This document shows, in pieces, positions 41,871 through 53,600 of a stretch of DNA of 64,000 nt. The position numbers were made by a program, and so were the translations under genes. The notes below the pieces were generated by a model. It saw only the letters and a list, made by a program, of their open reading frames with translations, was not told where the DNA came from and did no database searches. Source of the stretch: Henricia sp. BOLD:AAB3569 (lineage: Eukaryota > Echinodermata > Asteroidea > Spinulosida > Echinasteridae); contig JBBELK010000515.1 in assembly GCA_037783545.1 (NCBI GenBank), positions 1,054,001-1,118,000 on the forward strand, in the 5' to 3' direction. Positions within the stretch are counted from its first letter, which is position 1. Each line of letters starts with the position of its first letter.

Positions 41871-42621
41871 TGCATGGTTTTGTGTATTATGAATGGTATT
41901 ACATGTATAAAAAAAATGATTACATATAACAAACTGTCCTTATTACAATTGTATCTGAGTAATTTATATTTAACTGCCATCACATATCCAAAATGTTAAA
42001 GACTTTTTACGAAATTTTGATCAAACTCATCAAGTTGTTTTTTCGTTACAAGTATAAGTAACGTTCTCCGAGTAATACAAACAAGCCATATCTTTCACGG
42101 CTTTCCCTCATATATCAGTGAAGAAATCGGCAACATTTCGACACAATAATATTCCTCTTTCAATTCCAATGTCTTTCTTGCACTGTTCACTGTATAGAAG
42201 GTAACGAAGTAACGTGGCGTTTTCCATGACACTAAAAGTGAATTTCAATTTTCATACTGTTTATACACACACGTTGATCTTTTCATAAATTTAAACACAT
42301 TCACGAATACGAATGCTCAAAAACTCTCATAAATTTAGATACTTTTTAGTAATTCGTTTTTTCATACTAATAAATTTTCAAAAGGTTTTTTTTCTTTCTT
42401 ACAATCATGATTAACTTTTTTTCTGATTCTTTGTAGTTTTATACTGTGTGTTGTGTTCTACCTATGCCCATAAGATGCGTTCTACCCACCCCATCTGTCG
42501 CCCAAAGCATGACTAGTTCTACCCTTTCGAGTACAGTAAGACCCCGCTCACACCCCTTTTCATCCTCTGCCTACAGAGACTGTCATGTTCACACGTCGGT
42601 CATACATCGCAAAGAGAAATT
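41871..42621. repeat. Segmental duplication flanking Ig gene B2
   Basis: Counterpart of 37890-39226 without the two later insertions. Immediately before the B2 stop codon region, words such as AAGATGCG(T/C)TCTACCCA are shared with the flanks of A3 and B1. Confidence 0.75.
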
Positions 42622-43860
42622 TTAGGCATCTGCCGGGTCTTCATAGAGGTTTGAATCCGGGTCACTACTCCCTTTGGACCCAGTTGACTTTTGCCCAATG
42701 CTCAGCATGTACAAGGCGGTCTCTGTGTCATCTCGCCCATTTGCTGCTCTTTGCTGGGTCAACTCGACTGGCCGTTCGTAGCCGACTGTGGCGCGTTCAT
42801 GCCAAGCTTCGGTGAGGTCTAGTTCCATGTAAACTCCCGTCGTGTTATGAGAACTTTCTGTCTGTTTCTTGGTACGTTTGCTGTTGGAACTGCCGCTGCG
42901 TCGCCTCTTGGTCAGGATGAAGTACGCGAGGAATGTAACGAGTAGAGCGGCATTGATGACCCACCCTGAAATTGCTATCAGGGGGTCTGCACAATTGGAG
43001 CATTCTAAGCAAGTAGATTCCGTCTCTGGGCTGGTTGTGCCAGGTTGGGTAACACGGGAATTTGTATTCTTATCGACTGGAGATGATGTGGTCGGTGATT
43101 GCAAGGTGACCGTCCCGGCAAACTCAGTGGTGACCGGTTCAATCTTGGGATCAACTACCAACAAGGCAGTTTGTTTCTGCCTCGTTAACGAACTGTTACC
43201 CCTGAACACCTCACACACCACTCTACTGCCGTTGTGTTCCATTCTGAGAGGAGAGACGGAAATAATCATTCCGTTCCCAGTTATTCTGAAGGTGTCCGAG
43301 GTTTGTATTCTTTCCCAAAGTCCACCGGTTGATATGAACCAAGCATATGAGTCATCTGCCTGAAGATTAGCCTCGCAGCGGAACGAAGCTCGGTCGCCTT
43401 CGCTCTTAGTAAGACGAGTCGGTTTGACAGCTGTGTTGATCTGGTCTACGACGGTGAGAGCGCCAAAGGGTGAAAATGGCAATCTGGTATCAGAATCTAC
43501 AAATGAATACACATCGCATCTGTACCCTCCTGTATCACTCTGTTGGACGTTTTGTATGTGCAGAGCCCACTCAGAACCTGCAGATGAGACTGTATATCTC
43601 TCAGTTACATATGAGTACATGGACATGCAATTGGAGAGGCCAGTTAGGGATTCATTTGAGGCTCTCTGTTCCCAATAAAGTTTGTAATCTGGCTTACTAT
43701 TAGATCGAAGAGGACCGCATGCTGTAACGGTGAGTGTACAACTCAATGTCACGTTATCTCCTATCACGGCCAATGTATTCTGTGGCGGTTTCGAGAAGAA
43801 ACGGTTGCAGCCACCTTCATGCACCAACACCAACAGTAGACACATCCCAAGCAGGTACAT
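42622..43860 (-). CDS. Two-Ig-domain type I membrane receptor, member B2
   Basis: A single exon of 412 residues. Leader MYLLGMCLLL. Ig domain 1: C41, W63, C115 (GGYRC), plus C48 and C78. Ig domain 2: C162, W174, C216. The stalk contains GTVTLQSPTTSSPVDKNTN, closely like A1 and A3, and then CLECSNC as in B1. The membrane helix is about residues 294-316, then KRRRSG. Tail motifs: GVYMELDL (Y344), GYERPVEL (Y361), ALYMLSI (Y384, no longer Y-x-N) and NLYEDPADA (Y406). The A-type stalk joined to a B-type membrane and tail region suggests a past conversion or recombination. The 5' flank matches A1-A3 up to about 43975 but has about 60 extra bases near 43880-43935. Confidence 0.88.
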   Translation of the reverse strand: MYLLGMCLLLVLVHEGGCNRFFSKPPQNTLAVIGDNVTLSCTLTVTACGPLRSNSKPDYKLYWEQRASNESLTGLSNCMSMYSYVTERYTVSSAGSEWALHIQNVQQSDTGGYRCDVYSFVDSDTRLPFSPFGALTVVDQINTAVKPTRLTKSEGDRASFRCEANLQADDSYAWFISTGGLWERIQTSDTFRITGNGMIISVSPLRMEHNGSRVVCEVFRGNSSLTRQKQTALLVVDPKIEPVTTEFAGTVTLQSPTTSSPVDKNTNSRVTQPGTTSPETESTCLECSNCADPLIAISGWVINAALLVTFLAYFILTKRRRSGSSNSKRTKKQTESSHNTTGVYMELDLTEAWHERATVGYERPVELTQQRAANGRDDTETALYMLSIGQKSTGSKGSSDPDSNLYEDPADA

Positions 43861-43975
43861 GATACCACGAGACCCGATGGCTTAATTAAGGTACACACCG
43901 GCCTACTGTTTACATGATTTAGTGATGTAGCAAAACTCAGAATGTTCTTCCGAGCTGAAGCACAGCAGCTAAAGT

Positions 43976-44788
43976 GACTGCAGATTTAGCTAAGGTTTTA
44001 TTGCATGTTCAAAATTGATGGTTGTATGGACGTGCTTGAACATTTTCTGCAACATTCGGTTCTCACAGACAAACCAGTGCAGTATACCGACTAACTACGT
44101 AATGTCACGCATTTAGCACTAGCAGCCGGACGGAACCATTTTAACACGGACTCCGCCTATCATGCGATACTTACTTCCTTGTCGACAAAAGCGAGAACTG
44201 TTTTATGAAGCTTTCTACTTGTGAACTTCATCGGTCATAGTGCCTGAGCGCATTGTGCGAATACACAAAGAGGTTTCCCGAACGGCCGTGGACAAGCCAC
44301 GCAATCGTTAAATTAAATAATGTCATGTTTGTGGCTTCTGGTACGGTATACATACATGTACGTGTTAAAAAAAGAAAAGAATATGTCCCACTTTTGAACC
44401 TAGTAAGTAACTCGGCCTTCTCCCAATGGATTTAAACAATTTTTTCAGACCATGTAGACAAGGCCTGACAACTTTTATTGAGCGAGTTTCATCAGCTTTG
44501 TCCCAGAGGATGAGATTTAAAAAGCCATGCCAAAAAATCCTCAATTTCAGAATCTGCCACTTTTGACTTAATTGGCATCATCTTAGTAAATGTCGATATG
44601 GTGAGGGAATGCGCATGCTGCAGCCTAAAGCTTCTGAAAGATTACAGGATCACCCCTAATGTCAGTGCAAACCACCTCGATCGTTTCGCGCAACTCAACT
44701 AGAGGTGCAAAGGAACATCATACATACTAAGACGGTTTCCTTGACATTTGAGTACACCAATTTTTTTCGTAATCTTTTAATCTTTTAG
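43976..44788. other. Upstream of B2, no gene seen
   Basis: Contains sequence related to 36311-36430 (ACAGACAAACCAGTGCAGTA). No further supported feature. Confidence 0.4.
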
Positions 44789-44823
44789 GGGAGGGGGGTG
44801 GGGGGGGGGGGGGGGGGGGGGGG
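44789..44823 (+). repeat. Poly-G tract
   Basis: More than 30 G bases with rare T interruptions, ending GGGTGGCGTTGG. G-quadruplex prone. Confidence 0.85.
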
Positions 44824-45030
44824 TGGCGTTGGTGCGTTATTTAACAAAAGGTAAGAGTGTGTTGAGTCATATGGGCGTACAGGGGAAGTCTTTTGGGTCC
44901 CAAAATGGGGGTATAGCCAAAACTCTCAAATAAGGGAAGGGGTCGACGGTGTAGGCTCAGGGAAGACACTGGTGGAGGATATTACAAAAATGTCCCAATG
45001 CGATTTTCCTTAGGGTTTTGGCCACTTCCA

Positions 45031-45118
45031 ATGAGGTTCCCATGAGGTTCCCATGAGGTTCCCATGAGGTTCCCATGAGGTTCCCATGAGGTTCCCATGA
45101 GGTTCCCATGAGGTTCCA
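45031..45118. repeat. Tandem array of eight 11-bp units
   Basis: Eight consecutive ATGAGGTTCCC units, essentially identical until the last. Because 11 is not a multiple of three, every frame reads the same 11-residue cycle. Downstream (45119-45260) decayed units with ATGGTGTT and CCATGG words continue for about 140 bp. Confidence 0.95.
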
Positions 45119-45260
45119 ATGGTGTTCAACATGGTATTCCCGTCGATCATCATGGTGTTCAAGTGGGCTACCATGGTGTTTTTTCACCACCATGAGTTTT
45201 GTCCCAAACCCCATGAGACACCACGGGGAACCAATGGCGAACCCATGGCGTTGCCATGGG

Positions 45261-46299
45261 GCTTTTTTGTAAGAACTTCGTTGGCCGCCACGAACGACAG
45301 GGCGACAAGTAAAAAGTAAGTCTATCCAGTGGACTGTCTATATAGGCAATCTCAGGTAATCTCATAACTCTATATTAGCTATATCGTGGGGAATTTTGAG
45401 GAAAAATAGCGCAGTGGATGGAAAGCCGATTTAGTTCACTCAGCTTAAATAATTTACTCGGTTTATCGGCAAATATTGCTCAGCAGATTTTCGTGCTGAG
45501 CAAAAATTGACACATTTAATACCAAAAACAGGCTTGATGAGAAAAAGTGTGGCCGGCCGGAGGTGCACGGTCATTATGCGGGTATTCAAATATCCGGTTA
45601 TTTACTGCTCGCACTGTTTTGAAATCACCCGACCGTGCACTAGATCGCACAGCTAACTAGCTAGACCTTGGTACAGAATCGCGGTTGCGGGTACGGGTCG
45701 GCCGGATGTGTATGGGGAGTATCGCGATCACTGGTACGGTGTGGGACTGATCGAGGTAGACGCGATCGACGATCATAGACCACCATTTTGGAACGTTTTC
45801 GTTGAAAAATATCACGTCAAAATTCATACATGTAAAACGATGTCTTGATGTCGCGAATTTAACGTAACGCGTTGTGAGGACGGCGTGACTCGACTGCAGC
45901 GGCCGGAGTTATATTAAAGTTGGACGGTAGGAGAATTTTCATTCCTCCGTCATCATCACCACGACATCAGCACAGTGATGGCTATAGCTAGCTACGCTGT
46001 CATGGGACGGCTGTGGGGGAGTTTATTAAATAATACTAAATAGGCATAATAATGGCTGTGCAGCAACTAGTACTGTCATGACTCTGTAGCATGTGTAGGA
46101 AAAATGCACCTCGCTTAATCGATGCCAAATGTCCAATATTCAAGAAGTAAACCACTAAGCACTAACTTTTTTGACCCACCCACCCATTTTCCCAATGGGT
46201 GTCATTATTTTTCTAATATTAGGCCTACCGATTACCATTCTGAAATTTCTCAGTCTGTGTGTTTGCAAGGATATGGTAGAAAAACCACCGATGTTTTAG
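45261..46299. other. Likely 5' regulatory region ahead of the convertase gene
   Basis: No coding exon found. About 45640-45910 is richer in CpG (CGCGGTTGCGGGTACGGGTC, CGCGATCGACGATC) than its surroundings and could hold the promoter and a non-coding first exon of the convertase. The first coding exon starts at an acceptor, so an upstream exon must exist. Repeat D fragment at 46165-46290. Confidence 0.4.
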
Positions 46300-47046
46300 C
46301 TAAGATAATCTCAGCTTTTTTTTTATCATTTTTCATTGGGATGTGGTCTTTTAGCAGTAGAGCTGAGACTGAGAGAAGTTATGAACATGAACCCGCCATC
46401 GCAAAACAAAACAAAAGTCAAATGTGTCATTTTCTCACCGTGACACACTAATTCCCCCTAAAACTCACCCAAACCTTGCCAGGCATAACCACTACGCAGG
46501 TCCTTGAGGGAAATAACCAGCCACGATGATTATTTTGCCAACAATTCCAGCAAAACAAACCGGTATGCTCACAGCCTAACCGTTTTTGTCTTGTTCAAAA
46601 ACAACCAAGTGTCTAGTCTGTGTACAAAGGAATACCAATGCGCATTGGGTACCAGACTTGACCTTCACGTCCAGACGTGAAGGTCAAGTCTGGTACCCAA
46701 TGCGCATTGGTATTCCTTTGTACACAGACTAGGCAGATAGACTTTTTAAACACAACATGACAACGGCTAGGCTGTGAGCATACCGGTTTGTTTCGCTAGA
46801 ATTGTTTGCAAAATAATCATCGTGGCTGGTTATTTCCCTCAAGGACCTGCGTAGTGGTTATGACTGGCAAGGTTTGGGTGAGTTTTAGGGGGAATTAGTG
46901 TGTCACGGTGAGAAAATGACACATTTGACTTTTTTTGTTTGTTTGCGATGGCGGGTTCATGTTCATAACTTCTCTCAGCTCTACTGCTAAAAGACCACAT
47001 CCCAATGAAAAATGATAAAAAAAGAGCTGAGATTATCTTAGCTACC
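46300..47046. mobile_element. About 750-bp palindrome with almost no spacer
   Basis: The centre is near 46678 (CTTCACGTC, then CAGACGTGAAG). The arms of about 370 bp share TACCCAATGCGCATTGGTAT, AACCGGTATGCTCACAGCCT, TAACCACTACGCAGGTCCTT and GACCACATCCCAATGAAAA. One internal segment of each arm (about 46585-46615 and 46735-46770) is diverged. No coding content. Confidence 0.9.
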
Positions 47047-47049
47047 GAT

Positions 47050-47260
47050 GTTTATGCCTAGGTTCATGGCCGACAGGTTCGGACCCCGGCTGCCACGACC
47101 ATTTCCGGTGGCGGGTGAGGGCGCGGCGGTCCCTAGTTTGCACGGGTGCGGGACCTTGCGAGAGCGCCCCGGGTCCGCGGGCGATTGTGTCGAGCCAGCA
47201 GTTGTGACAGTGACAACGGGGGCTTGTCCGGGAAGTTCCACTTCCACCCTTGGCTACGAT
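47050..47260. other. Isolated GC-rich segment
   Basis: Much richer in GC than the flanks, directly abutting the palindrome. It has open frames on both strands (one reads GQAPVVTVTTAGSTQSP on the minus strand) but no domain I recognise. It may be a fragment of a retroelement or a CpG island. Confidence 0.35.
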
Positions 47261-47685
47261 ACTGCCAACCCTCCCCCAACCCCCTTTTTAAAGCAACATT
47301 TAGGTGACAAAAGTTCCCACACACGTGTTCAAAACATTCACGTCTTGCTAGTATCGGATGCACAGACATTTCAACGGGTCAAAGTCCCCACCCTGTGGCT
47401 TGAAAAAATTGGGTGGGGGTTAGTGCGGGAAAAAACAATTGATAGACCTGTGCATTAGACTCGTTCAGCTCTCAACTCTTTCTTTTAAATCGGCTATATA
47501 GACTTTTCAGCTGCCCACCCAAACTCGCTCTGCATCTACGTAAACTAAGTATCGCACGCGATGCACATGGCGCATTTCTTGTTATGGGTAGTCTGAAGTA
47601 ATAGTCAACTAGGCCCGACTAAATTGTTTCAACTGTTTTCCTAAAAACAATCTCATTTTTACCCCCTGCAGCATTGCAAATCAGG

Positions 47686-50600
47686 ATGACATTTCATCTG
47701 CTCTGCCCCATTCTATTGGCCGTTCTCGGACTGGCATGCAGGGCAGTTGGGACGAATAACGAACCTGATGAAGACAGAGTGTTTCACAACGAGTGGGCAG
47801 TCAAGATACATGGAGAAGAGCGGCTAGCTCGGGAAGTGGCGAGGGATTATGGCTTTACATTAACTGGAAAGGTATTTAAGACAGATTACATGATTGGAAA
47901 ACTGTTATGCTGCTTTCGGGTGTGTACTCGTATTAACACGAGTATACTCCTGCGTGCGCGAACGGCAAGAATAACAACACTCGGGTCAATCATGAGAGTA
48001 TGCTCTCGCTACTACCCGACAAATGGGGAGTGTGCTCTTACTCCTGACGAGTGCCATGTGATTTGTACGAGGATGGTGGAGTTTCAGGTGAATTTGCTCA
48101 ACATGTCAACTCAATAACTGAAACAACAACTCACTAAGATTTGTTCTAGACGACATCAATGATTCTGCAAAGGTTTCCACGACGTACCGGCTGTATTTTC
48201 TTCAGTTTCTTGTGAGCAGTGAAACAGTTTTTTTCGTGGCAAGAGACAACCATCTTGACTGATGATGGCCATTCGCGCATGCGGACTGTAGACTTGCTGT
48301 TTGCATAATGTTACTTCGGAGTAAGGAGACCTATATATGCTTGAAGCTTGATACGCGCGGCGCGTCTAGTTCACACTGGCGCAGATTTCATGCACTAGCC
48401 TAGATTAGTGCACCCCACGTGACTGCGTTGTTTCAGCCAGTCAGGAGAGAGAGAATCCTTAAATTTATGGCATCGCAATAAAAACTTATTTTTGTATTTT
48501 TTTTTGTTTCCTAGATTGGAACATTGGACAATATGTACAGCATGGTACGAGATGCTCACCATCGGAGGTCTAGAAGAGAGGCAGTAGACGTTACAAGCCT
48601 TCTACAAAATGACAAGAGGGTATGAGATATTATCATGGTTTGGGATACCGTAGATGAACAGGGCATACTAAAGACAAACGGAGCACACTGTTGGAAATGT
48701 TTAGTCAACACCAGGGTTTCCCCCAAACTTTTTCCAAAGCGTTATAGAGTAGTGGTGCCACAACCTTTTGGCAAATCGCCACTTCTTTTTAGCAATCAGC
48801 CACTACCCTTTCACATTCAGAGCTTCCAACAATATTCTGCGAGAATATTGCTTTCTGAGCTCTCAGAGATTAAAATTGATACAAAAAGACAATGATACTG
48901 ATCAATGTACAATGAACGAAGTGAAAACTCTCCAGAAATCCACTGTTTGTATCATGGCAGTATCACAGTATTAGATGGCGTAAGTGAACAGACAGCGTAT
49001 GTCATCTCAAATTTCTATTTTACCACTATGCTTTAACAAATTTCTGGGAGAAACACTAACTGACCAGTATTTCGCACTGTTACTGCCATTAACAGCCGAA
49101 AGCCAGAAACACTGGGGAATCCCTTTACATCCCTTCCGAAGGATGGAGCAGTTATAGTTGAGTGCATTGCTCAAGGACACGGGTACATGTGTACCACGGC
49201 CGTGTATCAAACTGGTTCTTTTCCAGAACCACACACTTCAAAATTCATATGGTGCAGGGATAATGTTGTGTTAAGGGATAATATTGTGTTCATTTCCAAT
49301 ATACGCTCGTAACCGGATGGGACGGACACTTGTTACATTTTAGGCCGTCTCGGTTACGAGCGTATATTGGAAATTTGTACACGGGGTTTTTAGAAAGGCA
49401 TGTTGTCACACTATTTGTAACCCTTTTTGGGCTTGCTAAGTTATCTCATCAGAACAACTGAAACTTGTTTCTTTTGAGACCAGACAAAGGTATTTTCTGG
49501 AAAATATGGTCTGTGTTGCCAAAATGCCCCCTTTACCGTGGAAAGACTTATGTACAGGTATTGTTTTCATTGACTTTTACTAGGCAAAACTTGCCATATG
49601 GTGTTTTCACAGCCCATCAACCTTGGGGACTATTCCATTCATTGTGCATTGTTTACAATTAAATGATAGATGGCCAAATCTTCTTTTACTACAGAATTCC
49701 TCTGTTGGATTTTGTACAGTCAACACAGTTTATACGAACAAAGACCAGTTTTATAGGGTCATATCTTTGAATTGTAAAATACGTATGCAGTACTGTGGTA
49801 TATTTTACAAGTTCAAAAATTTTGCTTTATAATTTTACTCCTTTTAAGAATATTTTTTTCTAGAGGGTTTTTTTATTTTTTGTTTTAGTGTTTTGATTAA
49901 AAACATGCCTGTTGGCTTCATGCCAACTTGACTTTATTGCTTGGAATCCACTTACCAAACAAAAAAAAAGTGGGAAAAAAGCCGCGTCACCGCGTCATTT
50001 TGCGAAAGGTGGTTTGGCGAATGATCCAAAATGGCGACGTAAACATTGCGAAGATATTTGTGAGAGTAAATCGTGATGTTTCAGTTCCCAGTGCCAACAC
50101 ACGATACAAACAAGTTTAAGTTGTTTATTTATTGACAATTAAAGTCATAAGTGAAATATGGTTCTGAAATTTGATAAATTGTGAGCAGTTCCGGGATGTG
50201 ATTGTTCCGGGTTTTCCGGGAACATTTTTTTTTTCTCAGTGGCTTGTGATAAAGACTTTTTCAGGATAAACCAGAACAAATCGCATCCCTGATAGTTGCA
50301 TTTGTTTCTACGCGATGATGACGCATTTCGGGATCTGGATTCGAACCTGCGACGAAACCAACCAAGTTTTTTGGGGTTTTGTTTTCTTCAGGTTTCATGG
50401 GTAGCGCAACAGGAGACGCTTTTTCACGAGAAGCGAGACGCCGTCGCCGTGCCCCAAGACCAAACTGGAGATGATTATGTACCGCCGTTCAATGATCCTG
50501 AATTTCCCAAGCAGTGGTACTTAGTAAGTTGCAATCTTAACTTAAAGTCTCAGAATAAGTCTCAATTTAAAGGACAATATCATATGCAAGAGGAAGCTTT

Positions 50601-53600
50601 TTACAGATTCTTGAAATAATAGGTTGAACCTAGGTTCAGCCTTATAAATGTTAAGCCGAAAATTGTCTTAGCACAGACAAGCCGTATCTTGAAAAAAAAA
50701 GGTGTTTAGTTACCTGTAATTCGTTTTCTCTACCCTGCATGCACTGCCCCACACCTTCAGGGTGGGAAAACTTTGACACACAACTCAAATTTTCAGTGCA
50801 CCTAGCAATAAAATGTGAATGTCGTAGCCCCGCTCCTTCCCCGGTAGGGATTTTGTGACCTAAATTTTGCCCCAGGTGTGAAGATTTTGTGGTTAAAAGT
50901 GATTTTGTTCTTTTGTTTACAGTTGAGTGTTTTTCTGTAAACTGCCACAAACTGTTTAATCGCAATATTTTTTTTTACAAGAGAATGTGTTTTGGCTTGC
51001 GTCAAGAATGAATGAAGATCGATTAGGCTTTGTTTTGCTCTACCTAATGTAACCTGATTAGCACCGTATACTCGGGGTCATAGCATGCTCGGGTGAGACT
51101 CGAACCTTCGGTGGTCGAGTGGTCAAGACGTCTGCCTAGTATGCAGGTGGTTGTGGGTTCAAGTCCCACCCGAGCATCCTATTAAGTTGAAATGTCTCGG
51201 GTAAGCACCGAGTATACAGTACTGATCAAGTTAAATCGAGTAGGGCAAAACGAACCCTAATGTTTTTTTACCTTTTTTTAAAAACGTTTTTTGCCTCTGT
51301 TGCGTTTTTTTACGTTTTTCCTTTTTTAAAAACTTTTTTTTTGCATTTTTTACGTTTATTTCGTTTTTTTTCGTTTTGTGCCTTTTTAAAATTTTTTAAA
51401 AGTTTATTTTCGTTTTTTGCCTTTGAGATATTATTTTCCAGCTAAAGGGCATTGCAATGTACAAAACTAAAACAAAAGTATATTTTATTTTCCAGCACAA
51501 CAATGGGCAAAATGATGCCATGCCAGGCGTGGACATGAACCTCGCACCAGTCTGGAAACTAGGCATTATGGGAAAGGGTTCGGTGGTATGCATCGTCGAC
51601 GATGGTAAGTAAACGGGTGAAAGAGTTCAATATGGTGAAAGGTTGACTAATGATGCACAACAGGCACATCATAAATTTATTTTCCTTTTTTCTGTATAAA
51701 CCTGATAAAAGACAAAAAAAGTAATATCTTAATTAGCTTTTTCGGTGTATACAGCAGAAAAAGCAGAGAGTGCTGTGTTTTATTTCAGCTATGTACCAGT
51801 GTTGTAGTCGAGTCCATCACAAGTCCTCACAAGCCTTCACAAGTCTACCACAAGTCCCTGGGTCTTAAAGGCACAGGCTCGTCAGCAATGCGCGCACGCC
51901 AAATTCGTGCAATGAAATACGCAGCTCCGTGCCTTTGCTATGGAGCTGCATATTTTGTGGCACGAATTTTGCACACGCGCATTGCTGACGAGCCTGTGCC
52001 TTTAATTCAAGTCACAAGTTATTCAAATGAACTCCAACAAAGGCATTCGTTTGTGCGTGTTCATCCTTTGCTTCTTGTTATTGGACTTGTGATTTTATCG
52101 GCTCTGGACTTGTGATAGACTTGTGATGGACTCGACTACAACCCTGCCATGTACCCATTACCAAATAATGTTTCGTGTGCGGAACAAAACATACATGTAT
52201 GTGGATCTGAATATGATCACTATCTTTACAAAAGTACTGAACGGGTTACTTTGTTTCCGAGTCTGAAAAAATAATTTGAGAAAAAGTTTTACTGAAATGT
52301 CTATTTCGGAAATGTTTATCCTAGAAGCTATTGATTCGAATAAAAACATTTTCCAAAATTCTTTATCCGGTTTATGCAAGAAAAAAAGAAAAAAGCATAA
52401 GGAATGTACCCACAAAAATGTTCTCGATCTGTCTTGGTGAGGGGAAATTTTAACAAATCATTACTAAAATTTTCTCTACACAATCACAATTGCACACGAT
52501 TTCATGTATGGTTCTGTTTTGTCAATAATGTTTAATACATGTACAGGCCTCGAAATTCATTTTCAAAAGGGCACGGCAATTTTCTCTCTTTAAGTAAAGG
52601 CAGAGCAGCCAACCCTACTGGATTTTGCAACAGATTCTTGGGAAAATGACTAATTTTGTGAGTCCTGACATGGATAAAAACCCTTCTGTATTGTCAATTA
52701 ACAACCTTGGGGATTTTGAGATGTGTTTGGAGTCACCGAATGAACCCGTTTTCCCTCTATGTCCTGACCTCCCCAAAATCCGGGAGGGTTGGCAGCTCTG
52801 TAAAGGGCACCTGAATGAGGAAATGGAAAATTTGTGTTTGAGCTTTTTAAGGGCAACACGGCAAAAGCATATAGGGCACCGATGGCAAATTGCCGTGGGT
52901 TATTTCAAGGCCTGACAGTAATAAAGACAGACTCATTTTGTATGTGCTTATATCATGTCAAACTAAATTGAATTTAGCACAATAGAAGCACAAGATTTGA
53001 AACTGATCTTCTTTAGTACTGCAGAAAAATGGCAAAATCTTGCGAGCTTTAGCCAAGCCAAAAAGGCTTCTATCAAACCAAACATTGGCCTAATTAAATT
53101 TAATAGTATTAAATGTCTCGCCTTCCCCATAGCCAAACACAACACAACAGAAGCACGACATTTAAAAACCAACCTTATTTTTCCTCTTAATTTATACAAA
53201 TTATAATTTTTCTAAAGTATACATTTCAATGAAAATATACAGTTACAGATGTTTCGTATGGAATGAAAGTGCCGTAAAAAATGGAGCATATGTTTTCAAT
53301 TTTTATGCAAACTGTTGGAGGAAATTGATGTGTTGGTGCAAATTACCGGTTTGTTAATTTCAAAAATAAAATTGCAAATGACGAAATTTAATTTGTTTTT
53401 TCATTTGTTTGCCACCTGTCCTATCCTCCAGTCTAAGCCCTCAATTAATCCCTTTCCCACAGGCATCCAGACAACGTCAGTAAGTGCAAGAAATAGAATG
53501 CTTTTATTGACGTACATGTAAGCTTCACAATTTTACATCAGCCTTTATAGAATGGCAGTTATTAAGCTTTGCATGTGCTAAGATTTATTCCATTCAGTTT

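Noticed and set aside
47048-47458. A 136-residue plus-strand gene in the GC-rich segment
   Set aside because: No start context, domain or splice support; the second half runs into a dispersed minisatellite-like repeat.
51260-51445. Small Phe-rich membrane protein
   Set aside because: It is the translation of a T-rich low-complexity tract inside an intron.
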